Source: Bugulina stolonifera (lineage: Eukaryota; Bryozoa; Gymnolaemata; Cheilostomatida; Bugulidae). Taken from it: DNA of 64,000 nucleotides. The notes beneath the pieces were generated by a model. The model made no database searches, had not been told where the DNA came from, and saw nothing but the letters and a program-made list of their open reading frames with translations. How positions within the stretch are numbered: position 1 is the stretch's first letter; the number at the start of each line of letters is the position of its first letter. The DNA lies in contig OW285192.1 of the NCBI GenBank assembly GCA_935421135.1, forward strand, positions 14,153,501 through 14,217,500, written 5' to 3'. Positions 50,983 through 63,440 of this stretch are shown here, piece after piece. The position numbers and the translations under genes were made by a program.

Positions 50983-52035
50983 TTGCTATGGCCACCGCTG
51001 CTACCAGCAAGCCTATGCTGCTAATCCCCACTTCAATAGTAGATTGCCAACATCGCTTATTGAATATCTTGAAAGACATTTTGCTTGCATGTTTTGTTAT
51101 TAGTTACAACTACTATAAATATTGTGCTTGGTTTATTCATTGCTACGCACCAACTTGTCTTTTCCCTTTTAGCTTCTTAGATTAAATAAAATCAACTTTC
51201 CTCTTATCCAATCATCTGCCAACCTGATTTGCTTTTTGTCTGCTGCTGCCGCTGTTGCCTTCACGTGTGTATTGCTCAGTGGTGTGCTAGAGATGGCCAT
51301 GCCAGTCCATTGTTGACTCTCGTTGGCTGTAGGGACAATCAGTACTGATAGCATGTTCCAGCTGACACCTGTTGGCATCTGTCAGCGTCAGTTGACACCT
51401 GTCATTACCAGTTCCTGATGTACTGGTCGCTTGCAGGAGTTGAAAGCTATGTCATGCTCTATCTATCGGCAACATACATTTAACTAGTATACTACATTTG
51501 GCTAATGCTACCTATGCACATGTCCCGGTACCGGTACATCGTACTTATTGCACACTAACACATTGGTCAGAGCTCTTCGTGTCAGTTCAGTTACAGTGTG
51601 AAATAATTCCTAGGAATGTCTTAGGAATGCTTTCTCATTTATATACAGGAGTTATTCCCTTTCGTTAGACTTGCATCTATAATTCATAGTGTAGAATTTT
51701 TTATAACTATTGATTGAATGATTTGGTAGTAGCTATTTGGAGGTGGCGGTTAGACCAGCACTCCTCTAACATTCACCTCCAGACCCCAACACTCTGCCAG
51801 ACATTACAATATTATGTCTACCTTTCCAATTCTGCTGGAGTTTCTTTTATTTCGTTTTTTGTTCAAGTTAAAGCAGCCTTTCAACAACCATGACTCATTG
51901 TCACTAGACACCACACAATTTCTTTGCTTGTATTTTTTTGAGAAATTTCCAGAATTTGCTGCTCCAGTACTCGGACCTGCCTCCTCGTTATGGCCGCCTC
52001 CCTCGAGTTTGAAGGATGCGGCTTTGAGGCTATAG
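50983..52035 (+). CDS. Possible alternative 3' exons extending the six-finger protein
   Basis: If the exon from 49869 instead splices at GTACGT after 49965, two further blocks join in phase. 50983-51038 (acceptor TTGTGCCTTAG, weak donor GTAGAT) reads CYQQAYAANPHFN. 51953-52035 (acceptor GAAATTTCCAG) reads FAAPVLGPASSLWPPPSSLK then DAALRL and stop. The result is a 669-residue product. AATAAA follows at 52825-52830. Phase agreement and composition support it, but splice sites are moderate and no homologous sequence is recognised. Confidence 0.33.
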
Positions 52036-53210
52036 ATATGTTGATTTAGCTGAACTCTCTGACCGCTTGAAGTAGTGGGCTGTATATCGGTTACCCTCAA
52101 TGCTACTGCTAGGCTAGGCTTCACGCAACACCTTGCTCGGCTGCCTTGGGTAGAGCTACCCCTCATTTGGCAGCGTGCAAATCTTGACTGTAAGGGTGGA
52201 GCTTCTCATTAATTGCATTTACAACTTTCGCTTAATTGATATGTTTCTCATGTGTATCAGCAAACCGTTAGAAATAGAATATGCTAGTGTATTGTTTGAG
52301 CCTAACTACCTGGTAGCTTATGATGTATTTAGTACAATCAAACCATTTGCTTAAAGGGGTATTGCTGATGTGACCCAACTTGTTTGCTCTTTCAAGTGCT
52401 GATCAACTACCTACTCTGACAATTCTGTTTTGACAATGATGTAGCAAAGCTACCTTCTTTCCTATGTAAACAGTTATAATTATTTTATAATTTATAAGTA
52501 ATGCAAGTACATTGTATAGATGATACTGGGAATCGAAATGAGGTAAATTATTTATATAATATTAAGATATTTTAATGTTAAATTAATATAGTCATGTTAG
52601 GAAATTACTATAAATTGTTTTCTTTATAATTATTACATTTATATTTGTATATTATTATTTATAAGAGTTATGGTTGTATTAGGTTCACATGGTTTAATCA
52701 TTCTCTGTTATTCTAATTGAGGACTCAGAAGTTGTCTTCCACTTTGTTACAAGGTTTACTTTATTATAATATAATGTAACCAAGGTTCTTATTGGTACAC
52801 TATTGAGAGTTGAGTTTTACAAGAAATAAAACAATCCAAACATAACTTCCGTTACATAATCACTCAGCTTCTGTTCCTTTCTCAAGTTTCATTGTCGAAT
52901 CTCATTGTCTAATATTATAGCAACAACAACAACATGCTCTACTATAAACATACAATCATAGATGTACGCCAAATCTCCGAATAAAATATGATGATGATGT
53001 ATAATAGATATACAATGTACATCGAAATATTAGGACTCATTAAAATACTCGCTCACACCAATATTTTCCATTACAATAGCTTGTTTCTAAGCTATACTAA
53101 AATACAAGTACTAGTATCACAATATCTATAAACTGAATTATGAATTAAAAAACACATGGAGAGAGAAAGTATGTGTCCCATTGGGAGTTGTCTCCCTTAC
53201 AAGCTCACCC
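52036..53210. other. Intergenic space between convergent genes
   Basis: AT-rich, no coding sequence seen. It holds plus-strand AATAAA at 52825-52830 and a minus-strand AATAAA (TTTATT at about 52760-52765) that could serve alkaline phosphatase, so the two 3' ends may overlap. Confidence 0.45.
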
Positions 53211-56200
53211 TTACAGTAGGAATCTAAGAGCTAACATGAGGGAGACAAGACCAGTGGGTACAGTATAGATGCTGTTGGTTGCAGAAGTTTTACAACGTGA
53301 GCATTGATCACCAATATCGGCAGCATAGGTCATAACATGCGCTATGAACGTCTGCTCATGCACTCCTGTGAACAGGTGCGACATTGGCCCTGAGGCAAAT
53401 ATGGCCACGTCTTCGCTGCTGTGGGTTCCAGAGTCTAGCGGCACGACAGATGGGTACGCCCTGTCCACATCTATAAAATAACCGCATACATGTAAATTAT
53501 GTTATGGTACCATGTATATCCCATGTACAAATTATTTCTTATCAGCCATGATAGTGAAAGAATTAGGACATTGATTAGTGGTTTAAATGATACAATTCCA
53601 TGTCCTGTTTGCCGCCGTACACCGGTAAAATCATATTTATGGTTTGAGCCGGAAAAGATGACTACATTGTTTTTAACTGTTCCAATTCTTACCATAATGG
53701 TCGGAAGTTTCATTATTTCTGTTCTCTTGATGACCTGGTCCCGATGCATAAGTCAATACAGTGTACAGTAACCCTGCCTCATCTAAGATGGTGTCCTTAG
53801 CTGTATTGTTTACAATAGATAGAATATCCTGACCTCTTGCTGAGTAACCTATAGGAATAGATTGTGATATCTACATCAGGTTAACTATAGGAATGGATTG
53901 TGATATCTACATAGGTTAACACCATATTCTATTCAAACACATAATTATGTATGAAGTGGGCATTGCACCCAGTCTCTGAGAACCCCAAACCGATAGCGTT
54001 TATCTGTACTCATTTGTTGAAACCTGACCTCCAAACACGAATCCATGACTGTGATCAGCACTGACTACAACCAAAGTATCATTTGATGATGTCATCTTCT
54101 GAACTTGGCTGACAGCTGCATCAAATGCCAGAGTTTCTTCTAGAGCCTTTCTAGCTCGATTCTTGTGGTGGCCTTTGTCTATGTTGGCACCTACATGTAG
54201 AATACAATGCAATGATACCAGTATCAATTGCATTAGATAGAATAATGTACATGTACATGTAATAGTAGCTCTGATTAATTTAACGGGGAATTATCTGCTC
54301 TTTTTATACATGTGGAAAGAGGGGACAACTTAACAAATCTGTGTAATTTGTATACATGTACAATGTACTGTACATTACTACATAGTGCTGTATATCATTA
54401 TGCATGTAATTATTTGAACACTACTGTTTTAGAGTAATATAATAGTGTTAATAGGGAATAGTTGATTATGAAATAACATTGTTATAATATTATGTTATGG
54501 TAAGCAAAATGTATGATAGAAACCTTCAATGAACAGGTAGAACCCTTCAGAGTTCTGGCTCAGTATTTGAATTGCTTTCTCCGTCATTTCCTCTAATGAT
54601 GGCTCTGTTCTATTTACTTTTCTGATCGTCTCCTCCTGCATCCGTTTAGGTTCAAACAAGCCAAGCAGGAAGTCTGTATTGTCTGCTGTTACGTTGTCAA
54701 ATTCTTCCTTGTTTATAACATACTTAGCCTTTTGACCTTTTGCCTTCTGACCTTCTAGCCACTCCTATGCAAATAGACTCAACTTCTGTGAATGAATATA
54801 AAAATTATATATGAAAATATTATATACAATATACATGTAAAATGAGTGGAATCTGCAGCCATTTAGCTCTCATAGAATGTTTGTTAGTAGGTTAGTAGGA
54901 ATATTAGGTTGCAATAATTCGCTCTCAACTTTTTCACCAATATTTTAATGAGGTCAGCTACCTTTACTAAATCTTTTCCATCCTTTCTAATTCCGCGTAA
55001 GTGTGGGTATTCTGGGTCAGACTCAGTCTCCGGTAAGAATGATGTCCTTCCTCCACCAAGTATTACCTACGGAATTGTATGATAATGTGTTTATTGTACC
55101 GGCACTATATTAAGCTAATCTCAAGTGCACCACCCTGTGTTAAAGGGCTTTGGCTAACACAAAGCTAAATATCACTATACTGTGTCTAGCTGAGACAAAA
55201 TGTAAAGATACCTTGATATTGGGGTTGTCTTCTATCAGTTGCCTAGCGATATCCTTGCAGACCCCTTTAGCTTCTTCTGGGAGTTCGCTATCAACCGACC
55301 AATCGCGTTGTGCCGTGTGTCCATAGGCTGAACCAATGGATGCCCCCAGAACTGAATCAGTCGATATAATGCCAACAGATTTGCCTATGAAACGCATAGA
55401 ACAGGTGACAAATTTAGGATGTTTAGCAACGAAATAAAATTATTTTAGGAAACAGTGCTTCTATATACAGGTCTTTAGTCTCCTCCCCCAGTTCAGGGCA
55501 GCTAACGGACATACGGCAGTTAATCAAGAATATAACTCTGCTAATTTTATAACCTTAACCTGTACATACCAGCAGCTAGAGCATGATCGAGAACTGAGTC
55601 TACAGTCGCTGCTGCCACACTGCTGCAGTCTTCGCGTATGATTCTGTCGTCCACTCCAAATGTATTGTACTTAGTCTTTACACCGCTGTGGTAAGCCGTG
55701 CCGCTGCACGCAGAGTCGGGAGTTGTCATATCAGTACAGTAGGTCTGCAATTAAACTGATTTAGATTAACAGTATGATAAACTATACAGATAGTACTTAT
55801 AGATAAGCCATGTATAGCATCAAATCAATAATCTGTTGGTGCTCACAGTTGATAATTTTGAATTATTAGAAACTTCTAAGAATGGCACTTTTGCATCTGC
55901 AGGCCTGAGGCATTTAGCAGGTTCCTTCTAGGATCTGCAGGGGGAGGGGGGCGGAGTTGTTGATTTCAACAGTAGATGTGTTCAAGATAACACAATTACT
56001 GTTGAAATCAACACCACTATTATAATAGTAGCAACAGTGAAGTCTGCCTATATTATTCATATATATATGTAGCTTCTAGCTACTTTACACAGCCTCAGCT
56101 CTAAATACGATAATCAGGCAGGGCAGTGTTCTAGCCAACCTTGCTTAGGCCTGTGTATGGAAACTTGTCCCAAGATAATAAAGCTTCTTCTCCTACCATG

Positions 56201-57141
56201 CCAGGACTTGTTTGCCCTCTGTACACCCTAGCAGCTGGAATATAATAATATACTACCAGTTAGTAATACACAGTCACATGAACTTGGGCAGTACAATGGG
56301 ATGCTGAATATATGAACCGAACATTTTACAGTTACATAGAACAAGTTGTGTTTCTAAGACTATTACATGTATGTTGTGGTAAGTGTCATCATCTTAGCTA
56401 CACTATATGGTACAATGTACATACACTGTGATAATTATTGTATTTGGAGAAATTTAGATAGCCTTAAATTCTGTTTGTGGTTGATGTTTGAGCAGTCAAC
56501 CAATAACATATTATACAGAAGACAAATTCTCCTGCTTCAGTTTAAGTGAATTGAACATAGGTTATTCCCCTTCCGCATGTAACTCATAACTACACTACTT
56601 TTAGTCTACATGAGTATAGCTGATAAAATTTTTATATTTACCAGTGGTGGTGGATATGCCCATGCCATCGCCTACAGCTAGAACTAGGTTCTTTGCTATG
56701 TTGGTATTTGGTAGCTTTGCTAGAGCAGCATCGAGTTCGTCATTATTTGTCTTCTTCCAATAGTCTTTATCTTAAAAACATACAGAAAGAGTGAGACATA
56801 GTAGGTAGAAGAGTTGCTGTGGGAACTCTTTAATTCGGCAATGGATACAAACCATCCATATTCCTCCACTTTCAAACAACTGGGAGGATATTGCAGATAA
56901 ACACCCAATTAGTGTGCCTATAGTAAGTACAGTAATTGCAGTAAGGACAGTAAATGCATTAAGTGCAGTAGATACAGTAAGTACAGTAAGTGAGTAGGTG
57001 TGGCTACATTCTCTGTTCAATCTCACCAATATCAGATGATGTTATATTATCGAACTTACCCCAAACCTGGGTATCTGCACTGTAGATGTCTAACACTGCT
57101 ACCAGCAGAAACAAGGACCTTACAGGCACTTTGCCCAGCAT
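53211..57141 (-). CDS. Alkaline phosphatase, GPI-anchored type
   Basis: Ten exons on the minus strand: 57141-57060, 56770-56642, 56234-56140, 55744-55570, 55384-55212, 55066-54962, 54764-54524, 54190-54029, 53848-53735 and 53470-53211. All junctions are GT-AG and phase-consistent, giving 511 residues, near the usual animal length. The enzyme hydrolyses phosphate monoesters outside the cell. Residues 1-21 form a signal peptide (SLFLLVAVL). Metal and catalytic residues by family alignment: D62 (GDGMG), nucleophile S113 (TPDSACSGT), E333, D338 and H342 ([10 protein letters not shown]), D379/H380 and H382 (ADHSHGF), H442 (GTHSSED). The hydrophobic end ([14 protein letters not shown]) fits a GPI-attachment signal. 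The residue equivalent to mammalian H153 is Gly174, with S176 retained. All key residues are intact, so the enzyme is probably active. Confidence 0.96.
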
Positions 57142-58018
57142 GCTCAAAGTTAGTACAGGATAGGAAGCTGTGAGTCCGACACCTTGTGATGAGTTTTCTC
57201 TGGTAACAGAAAGTCAAGTGAGATCCTGAATGGTGATATCTACATGTATGTACTAAAATAATAAACTACATTGTATCTTTGCAAGTTTTAGGTCCGCCCC
57301 TTTTAAATATGGATTCTGCTCAAATTCTGCTTTGCATTGCATTAGTCAGTGTGTTCCTAACATTTCTGCCAGTATTGTATTTGCATAAAGTATATACTAA
57401 ACAGGAACTAGCCTGAGGACCAAAGTGATCATAGCAATGCTTATTGAAGTTGTTTATAGCATTGTGAGTTTTGGGCAAGTAATATGGTGCTGAGGTGAAG
57501 AGAATACATACAAAGTGTAATGCGGAAGTGTTCAATGGCTAGCCAATGCAAGTCAACATTAGGGGACCCAGACACTTTTTTGCTAAAAATTTAAAAGGGT
57601 TGAGAGATTTAAAGGTGTACATGATACCATAAGATTTACATAATATACCAGGTTCAATAGAGCCCATGCTACTACAGCTAGTACAATGTGTACATAAATG
57701 TGCAGTACAGTTTGCAGAAAAACCACTATTGGTAGACGACACATGTAAATATTTATACACAGTGTAACCTAAATTGTATATACAATGACTTTTTGTACAC
57801 ATTCAATGTATTTATAAATTTTACATTCAATCTTTTTGATATGTAGTACTGGAACTACTAAATAAGCTTTACATTAGCATAGCAACACCAATCCAAGGTT
57901 GGCTTCTGGATTCCATAACAATGGTACTGTTTACTCCAGGTACAATATTAATTCCCTTGTATTGGATCTGTTTCCTTATTCCTACAGTTCCCAAAAATCA
58001 ATTCACATGTATATGTTA
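57142..58018. other. Upstream region of alkaline phosphatase
   Basis: The promoter for the minus-strand gene should lie here. No TATA box at a convincing distance and no other gene was identified. Open frames near 57320-57802 on the minus strand are not recognisable. Confidence 0.4.
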
Positions 58019-58131
58019 CTCTCCATATATTACCATCCATATATTACCCTCCATATATTACCCTCCATATATTACCCTCCATATATTACCATCCATATAT
58101 GACCCTCCATGTATTACCCTCCATATATTAT
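58019..58131. repeat. 14-bp minisatellite CCTCCATATATTAC
   Basis: Eight tandem copies of a 14-base unit with single-base variants (CATCC for CCTCC, ATATGAC, ATGTATTAC). They shift frame between copies and are not coding. Confidence 0.92.
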
Positions 58132-58669
58132 TATGCTACAGTTGAGCCCAAGTTCAGTTCTAGCTACAGTAAGTGTCTTCATATACTTGCACTATACCTG
58201 GGGTACATGTACCCCTAGGGGTACATTTTAGAAATCTAGGGGTACAACACAAGTTATTAACTTCATACATTTTTGACAGTGATTTTCAGTTACAGACTAT
58301 CAATTATGAATTACCACCATCTATTGCTTAACTGAACATCAAATGGTTAGCTGACGCAAATGAAGCTGGCCTAAACCAATGTGAAGCCATAAAACACTAC
58401 AGGTTGATGAAAGTTACATGTATATTGCATAGTCATCATTAGGTAATGGATAAATAAAAATTTTATAACCATTGACCATACTGCATGTATTTACATGTTT
58501 AAGTGACACATTTTGATAAAGTATACAAAATGTAATATTGTAATGTTTTCTGCTAAGACACACGGGTGCCGGTGATGACACGAGTGTCGGATGTGCTTGG
58601 GAGTGGTCGACCAAGGTGTACTTCCAGCATTATATAAAGAGTGAACAGTTTTATAGCTGCTTAGTGTTG

Positions 58670-59319
58670 TGTCCTGGGCATAGGTCCGATGCTGGTACTC
58701 ATGAAAGAGTAGGAGAAAGTGTATGTCTTAACGAGCACGAGGATGAGCTCAGGCTAATGGTCCAATGGGACCAAGGCTGGAACTATCTCTCTCAGAGAAA
58801 AGACTCTGTAGAGTTGAGTTGAAAGATGTGACTTTATTAGAGCCTATTAAACAACTGACTAGCATAACAAAATGAGCTCGCTTTTATACTAAATTAGTAT
58901 CCGGCGGAAGTTCTGGTGAAAAGCCCGATACAGTATCGGGTGGTATGATATACGTAGTATCGGCCATGAGTATTACGTAACAATATGGCGGCAAAAAGGC
59001 CGAGGTCCGACCTAAAAAGGGTCGGCCATGACAAAAGAAGCTTATAATCATGTAAAAGACATTATGTGTGAAAACCAGCATTTTCTGGCACATCGGCCAT
59101 ACTTTATAATAGGCTAAAAGACTTAGAGAATGTTAGTGCAATAAGCTGTACATGATTAACTGGGATAAACATTGCCGAATATAATTATATGAATGTTTAG
59201 AGTCATTCAGGGCAGAAAGGGAGCGTCTGGGATATAGTCCTCTTGATGACCTCGGCATAGGTCGGTCTAAATGCCAGGTGGGTCGGCCTTGCCACCATAA
59301 TATTGTGATGCCCAGGACA
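58670..59319 (-). mobile_element. Solo-LTR-like element, copy C (650 bp)
   Basis: On the minus strand it begins TGTCCTGGGCATC and ends TATGCCCAGGACA, an inverted terminal match with TG...CA ends. It contains the family's GGTCGG...CCGCCAT segment (about 58985-59030) and CTAATAAAGTCACATCT (about 58823-58840) in the order expected of U3-R. It is clearly related to copies A and B but more diverged. No target duplication is evident. Confidence 0.58.
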
Positions 59320-59372
59320 TTTATTAATACTGCCTCAGCCTGCCTGATGGACATTATTGCACCTTAAGTGCC

Positions 59373-60052
59373 TGTAGTTGTCTCACTCAACTCACACTCG
59401 TCCAATCACTTGTACTTACTGTATATTCATGCATATACCTATACACTTCTTCATATATTTCTATGTTTGCACTATGTACATGTATCATAATTACTAAGTG
59501 TAAATATTTGTTTTATACCCATGTAGCTGGGGCCGACTTCTAAGAATTTGATGTAATCGACTTGGTACATGTTTTGCATGTTTTTAAGCATATTTTGCCG
59601 GCCCATATTAGGTCAGGCCTCGGCCTTTCGGCCGCCATCTTGTTGTACAATTTTCGGATGATCGCTATGTCGGCCTTTTCCGGAAGTCAAAAACTATATT
59701 AAGCGAATGATTTATACTGTTATTGTCTCGGTTGATGCTTGTATCTCAATAAAGACACATCTATACTACTTATACAGAATCTTCTCTCGTAGCTAAGGTT
59801 AGTTCCAGCTGATAAGGTCGTACAACCTTGATGCCAGAACAACCTACTAGGACTGAACATACTCTTTCTCAAGTATAGCACATAAGCATTGACTCGGGAC
59901 CACATGGGTCGTATTGGCTGAACTTCTAACTACAAGTACCTGTCTATCTTTCATGTAATGCAGAGGGCCTAGTACCACTCATAGGCTCTTCCCAATTGTG
60001 CTAGTAGGTCGTCCCTCGACCATATACATGTACATACACGAAAGACATTACA
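59373..60052 (+). mobile_element. Solo-LTR-like element, copy B (about 680 bp)
   Basis: It aligns with copy A through TTTTATACCCATGTA, CGGCC-rich U3, GCCGCCATCTTGTTG, TCAATAAAGACACATCTATAC and a common tail (ATCTTTCATGTAATGC; ACCACTCATAGGC; CATTACA at 60046-60052). The start TGTAGTTGTC at 59373 is inferred by comparison with copy A. It lies head to head with copy C, 53 bases apart. No retroviral-type genes are nearby. Confidence 0.6.
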
Positions 60053-60155
60053 ATATTAATCGATATCCTTGATTCAACACAGCTTTCTTTACAAAGGGGT
60101 GCACTGTTTGCTACATGAGTTTTAAGGGCTACTTAGGCTAGAAAACGTTGGAAAT

Positions 60156-60597
60156 CCCTGGTCATGAGGTCAACCATGTATATACATACATTGTATATAC
60201 GCTCGAAATTGGTAGCAATACCAATTTCTTGAGCACTTTACCTGGGAGATACACTGAACTGGTGGCATTACGCAATTCTCGCTGTCTCTGGCAGCTTGAG
60301 AACTTTGGTTCAGTGGATTTCACACCTTTTAAATACGCTTTGCTGTATATATACAGTATTGCTAAGGTGTTCTCCCAGGCATAACTCTGAGCTGCACTGA
60401 TGAGGTGTTAAACACCGAAACAGTACACTGTATGCAGATTGAGTACATTGTATATATATATACACAAGGATGGATGTAGGGTGTATAGTGTATAGTGCAT
60501 AGTGTATGCACTGTACACTATACACCCCACATGCATCCTTGTATATGTACATGTATATATAATATATGTGTGTACATGGTTGACCTCATGGCCAGGG
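60156..60597. mobile_element. MITE with 25-bp terminal inverted repeats, 442 bp
   Basis: CCCTGGTCATGAGGTCAACC plus ATGTA at 60156-60180 matches the reverse complement of 60573-60597 with one difference. Inside are further self-complementary parts: GCTCGAAATTGGTA/TACCAATTTCTTGAGC (about 60200-60235), CCTGGGAGA/TCTCCCAGG (about 60241 and 60371) and a hairpin at about 60464-60545 (CAAGGATG ... CATCCTTG). No coding frame. A target duplication was not found. Confidence 0.75.
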
Positions 60598-62060
60598 TGT
60601 GGGTGGTCTACTAGGCTTGGCCACGGCATGCACATGCAGGGCCATTGGACTTTGTTGTCCAGGCTTGACCTATGGTCTATATGAATGTAGGAAGTGTGAC
60701 AGATGATCCAACACAAGAGGAGAGTCTGTTCTACATACACGCTCATATATGAATGAATTTATTGACTGAACAGAATATCCCACCTCAGTGGAAGGTACAG
60801 TGTATCTGCTGCGAATCCTCATGGGGCTTCTACTGCTGTGCAGCTAAACCAGTGTACCTTCCTCTTCTATCATCACACGCCATAAGGCCTACTTGGTCTG
60901 CACTCGGCTTACTGTTTTGGTTTTCGGTACATCGCCAGAGCTTGAATGGAGTAGCAAGCAGCCTAGGAGAACACCTTCGCAATGCTACGACGACTTATAT
61001 AACTACGTGTATTTTAAAGTAAAAACCCTGGGTTCTCAAGTCGCTGATGATATTGAAAATTGCATATGGTTGTAGGTCAGTATATCTCCTTGGCAAGTAG
61101 CCAAGTACTTATGAGATATGCATTTCTGCTGCATATATTTTGAGGAAAGAAAACATGTGGCATACAATGCATAACTGTGCAGTATGTACTTTATTAGTAT
61201 TTAGCAATTGAAAGGTAGAGAATCTCGGCACATGTAAATGGATTTGACAGGTAGTATCCTGATGCCTCTACTAAATTATAAAGATTTATTATTTTTGCTG
61301 CATAATTAGGCGTAGGACAACATGGATATAGACTGTGGACATGCAGTTATAGCATAAACCTAATGCAAATAGCAATGTCATTTTATGTTTAGAGTCATGG
61401 TTTAGACATAGGACTACAAGCCATGTGATTGTGCCATTGGGACCAACACCTTGAGGGTTTTCCTGTTCAACAGCTGTTTTCTGACAATCACACAGTAACG
61501 ACTAAAATTTCAGTTGAAAATGGGACTTGGGGCCGAGCCACTGGAAGTGCAACAAGAATAAACCCCAAAACTTCATTATATCAACAACCTCGAAACAATG
61601 AATAAACCAACATCATTTCACCAAATTCTACATGCATGTAGCTATTGGGGTACGGCACGGTACAGTACAACAGGACCTCAAATCCTTGGTAAAGCTAAAA
61701 AACTTTCATTTAATCCATTAGCTAACTATTACCTAGTCCAAGAAAAACTTGTCCTTTTTGCATGTGCATGATTACAGTATATTTTTTTCCTGTCAGTGTG
61801 CACTGCACCCCCTTAAAACTTTCTATTTACATCCCTGACATGTGCAACTACATTCTTCAATTAGATGACAGTAGGATGGTTGTGGTAACTATTTGGAGTT
61901 GCTATCTCTCACTCGAGTATTTATGAAGATGATGATTACAATATGTAAAGTCTGGGCATCAGATTCAGGCCTAGTACCATTATTGTACTAGTAGTTTACA
62001 GTAAGCTGTCGGTGTTTGTGTTTAGTGTCGGTGTTGGTCCCCAGTTCAGCTAGTGCAGAG
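60598..62060. other. No gene recognised
   Basis: Short open frames (up to 89 codons near 60753-61022) lack splice context and recognisable similarity. AT-rich DNA with no clear repeat. Confidence 0.4.
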
Positions 62061-62106
62061 TAAAAATTCATGGATGTTAGGGGGTTTGGCCATTTGTTTA
62101 TATGAT

Positions 62107-62375
62107 GATCTATTTTTAGCAAGGAAATTATTTTGGCCATAATAAGAGGGGTGCCTCGTGTGCAGTTCGCTTAGAGCATGTTTGCTGCTCACTGGTGAAG
62201 GTTCCTTTTTTAAGGTTGCTGAGCTGGTGTAGTGGTAGCATGTTCTGTTCACTGTGCTAGGCCATTAGGTGCCGTAGAGGCCCCGGGTTCAAACCCCAAT
62301 CAGAGACTGGTATTTTCATGGATTTGAAATAAGTCTCTGACTGCTCAATAATAATTTTCTTGCTAAAAATAGGTC
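62107..62375 (+). mobile_element. tRNA-derived SINE-like unit between inverted repeats
   Basis: TGGTGTAGTGG at 62225-62235 matches the Pol III A box and GGTTCAAACCC at 62286-62296 the B box, at tRNA-like spacing. The acceptor and T stems are imperfect, so this is a tRNA-derived sequence rather than a working tRNA gene. It is enclosed by a 26-bp inverted repeat (62107-62132 and 62350-62375, two mismatches), and AAAAATTCATGG occurs as a direct repeat just outside (about 62064 and 62377). Confidence 0.62.
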
Positions 62376-62768
62376 AAAAATTCATGGGCACTAATAAGCT
62401 ACTGATCATAAATGGAAGTTATCCTCTCCCATTTAGTGCCCACGCAGAGATTGTATCTCACTGCCATAGAATTCTATGCTCACTGCAGAGCCATTGTGTT
62501 TATGTAGCCAATAAGCGTTCGACATAAAATGTACCCTGGATAACTTTAACCAATGATGAAGAGCCTTTTCGTGTTATCACGTGTCACGTATTGCTAGTAA
62601 ATGACTAGTAGCTAGAAGCTTCAACTGCTGTACCTAGTGCGAGTGTAATACTAATACACCTGCAAACTGCACTGATTCATCTCACCATTGATCTCACATT
62701 GCACCCCATAGTATTCGACTTGTGCAAAAACAGAAGTTATGTGGTATTTTGTGATATCCTCGCCTACC

Positions 62769-63405
62769 ATGTGGCTGACTGCTCTTCTTGGAGTTTCGGT
62801 CCTTCTCTGGTTTTGCTACTGGATCAATTCTAGAGATAAACAATTGATCAACCAAATACCCGGTTTTAAAGACTGGCCAATTGTTGGTGATATTCTGCAC
62901 CTGGAGCAAGAGCCTGTTAGTGAGTTACAGTCTATGTTTACCAAGTTGTATTTGTATAAATAAAAGATCAAGTTGTTGAATATAATATGTTAGCATTCAA
63001 CTATTGAATATAAAACATGGGACATGGTCTTTAAAATGGGAGTAGTCCGTGAGTCAGGGTATTGTGATCAGTTTGATAGTTTTATATTCAATATTCGTAA
63101 TTGACATGTTCAAAAATACATGCTTTGTCTATTGGTTGCTCTTGCACTGTAATGTAAAACACTGGATACCTGGTACAAGCTGTGTTGATGTATTTGGCAG
63201 GGTTTCAGTCACAAGTGATGTCACTAATCAAACAGTGCAGAGCTAAGAATATACCAGTCCTGAAGCTGAAGGTTATGGGACAGACTTGGATCTTTCTTTT
63301 CTCAGCTAAAGAGGTGGAGAAACTCCTTACATGTACTACTAACATAGACAAGGCAGCGGAATACAGCACTATGCACCTCTGGCTTGGTTTGGGATTGCTT
63401 ACCAG
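62769..63405 (+). CDS. Cytochrome P450, CYP4 (CYP4V2-like), first two exons; continues beyond window
   Basis: Exon 62769-62919 starts at an ATG in good context (CTACCATGT); an in-frame ATG at 62739 is an alternative. It encodes a membrane anchor (MWLTALLGVSVLLWFCYW) and the proline-rich hinge IPGFKDWPIVGDILHL, and ends at GTGAGT with one base carried. Exon 63201-63405 (acceptor ATTTGGCAG) continues in frame with PVLKLKVMGQTWIFLF, EVEKLLTCTTNIDKAAEYST and WLGLGLLT, matching the N-terminal part of CYP4 enzymes, notably CYP4V2. It ends before GTTTGT with two bases carried. The I helix, ExxR and heme-Cys motifs would be in later exons outside the window, so activity cannot be judged. CYP4 enzymes omega-hydroxylate fatty acids at the ER membrane. 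Confidence 0.88.
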
Positions 63406-63440
63406 GTTTGTTTAAGTCTCATTATTTTAAACGTTATCAA

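Noticed and set aside
51804..52166. 120-codon minus-strand frame
   Set aside because: It overlaps the plus-strand terminal-exon candidate, lacks splice or family support, and may be its shadow.
62213..62306. Functional tRNA gene
   Set aside because: A and B boxes fit, but the T stem and acceptor stem do not pair properly; better explained as a tRNA-derived SINE.
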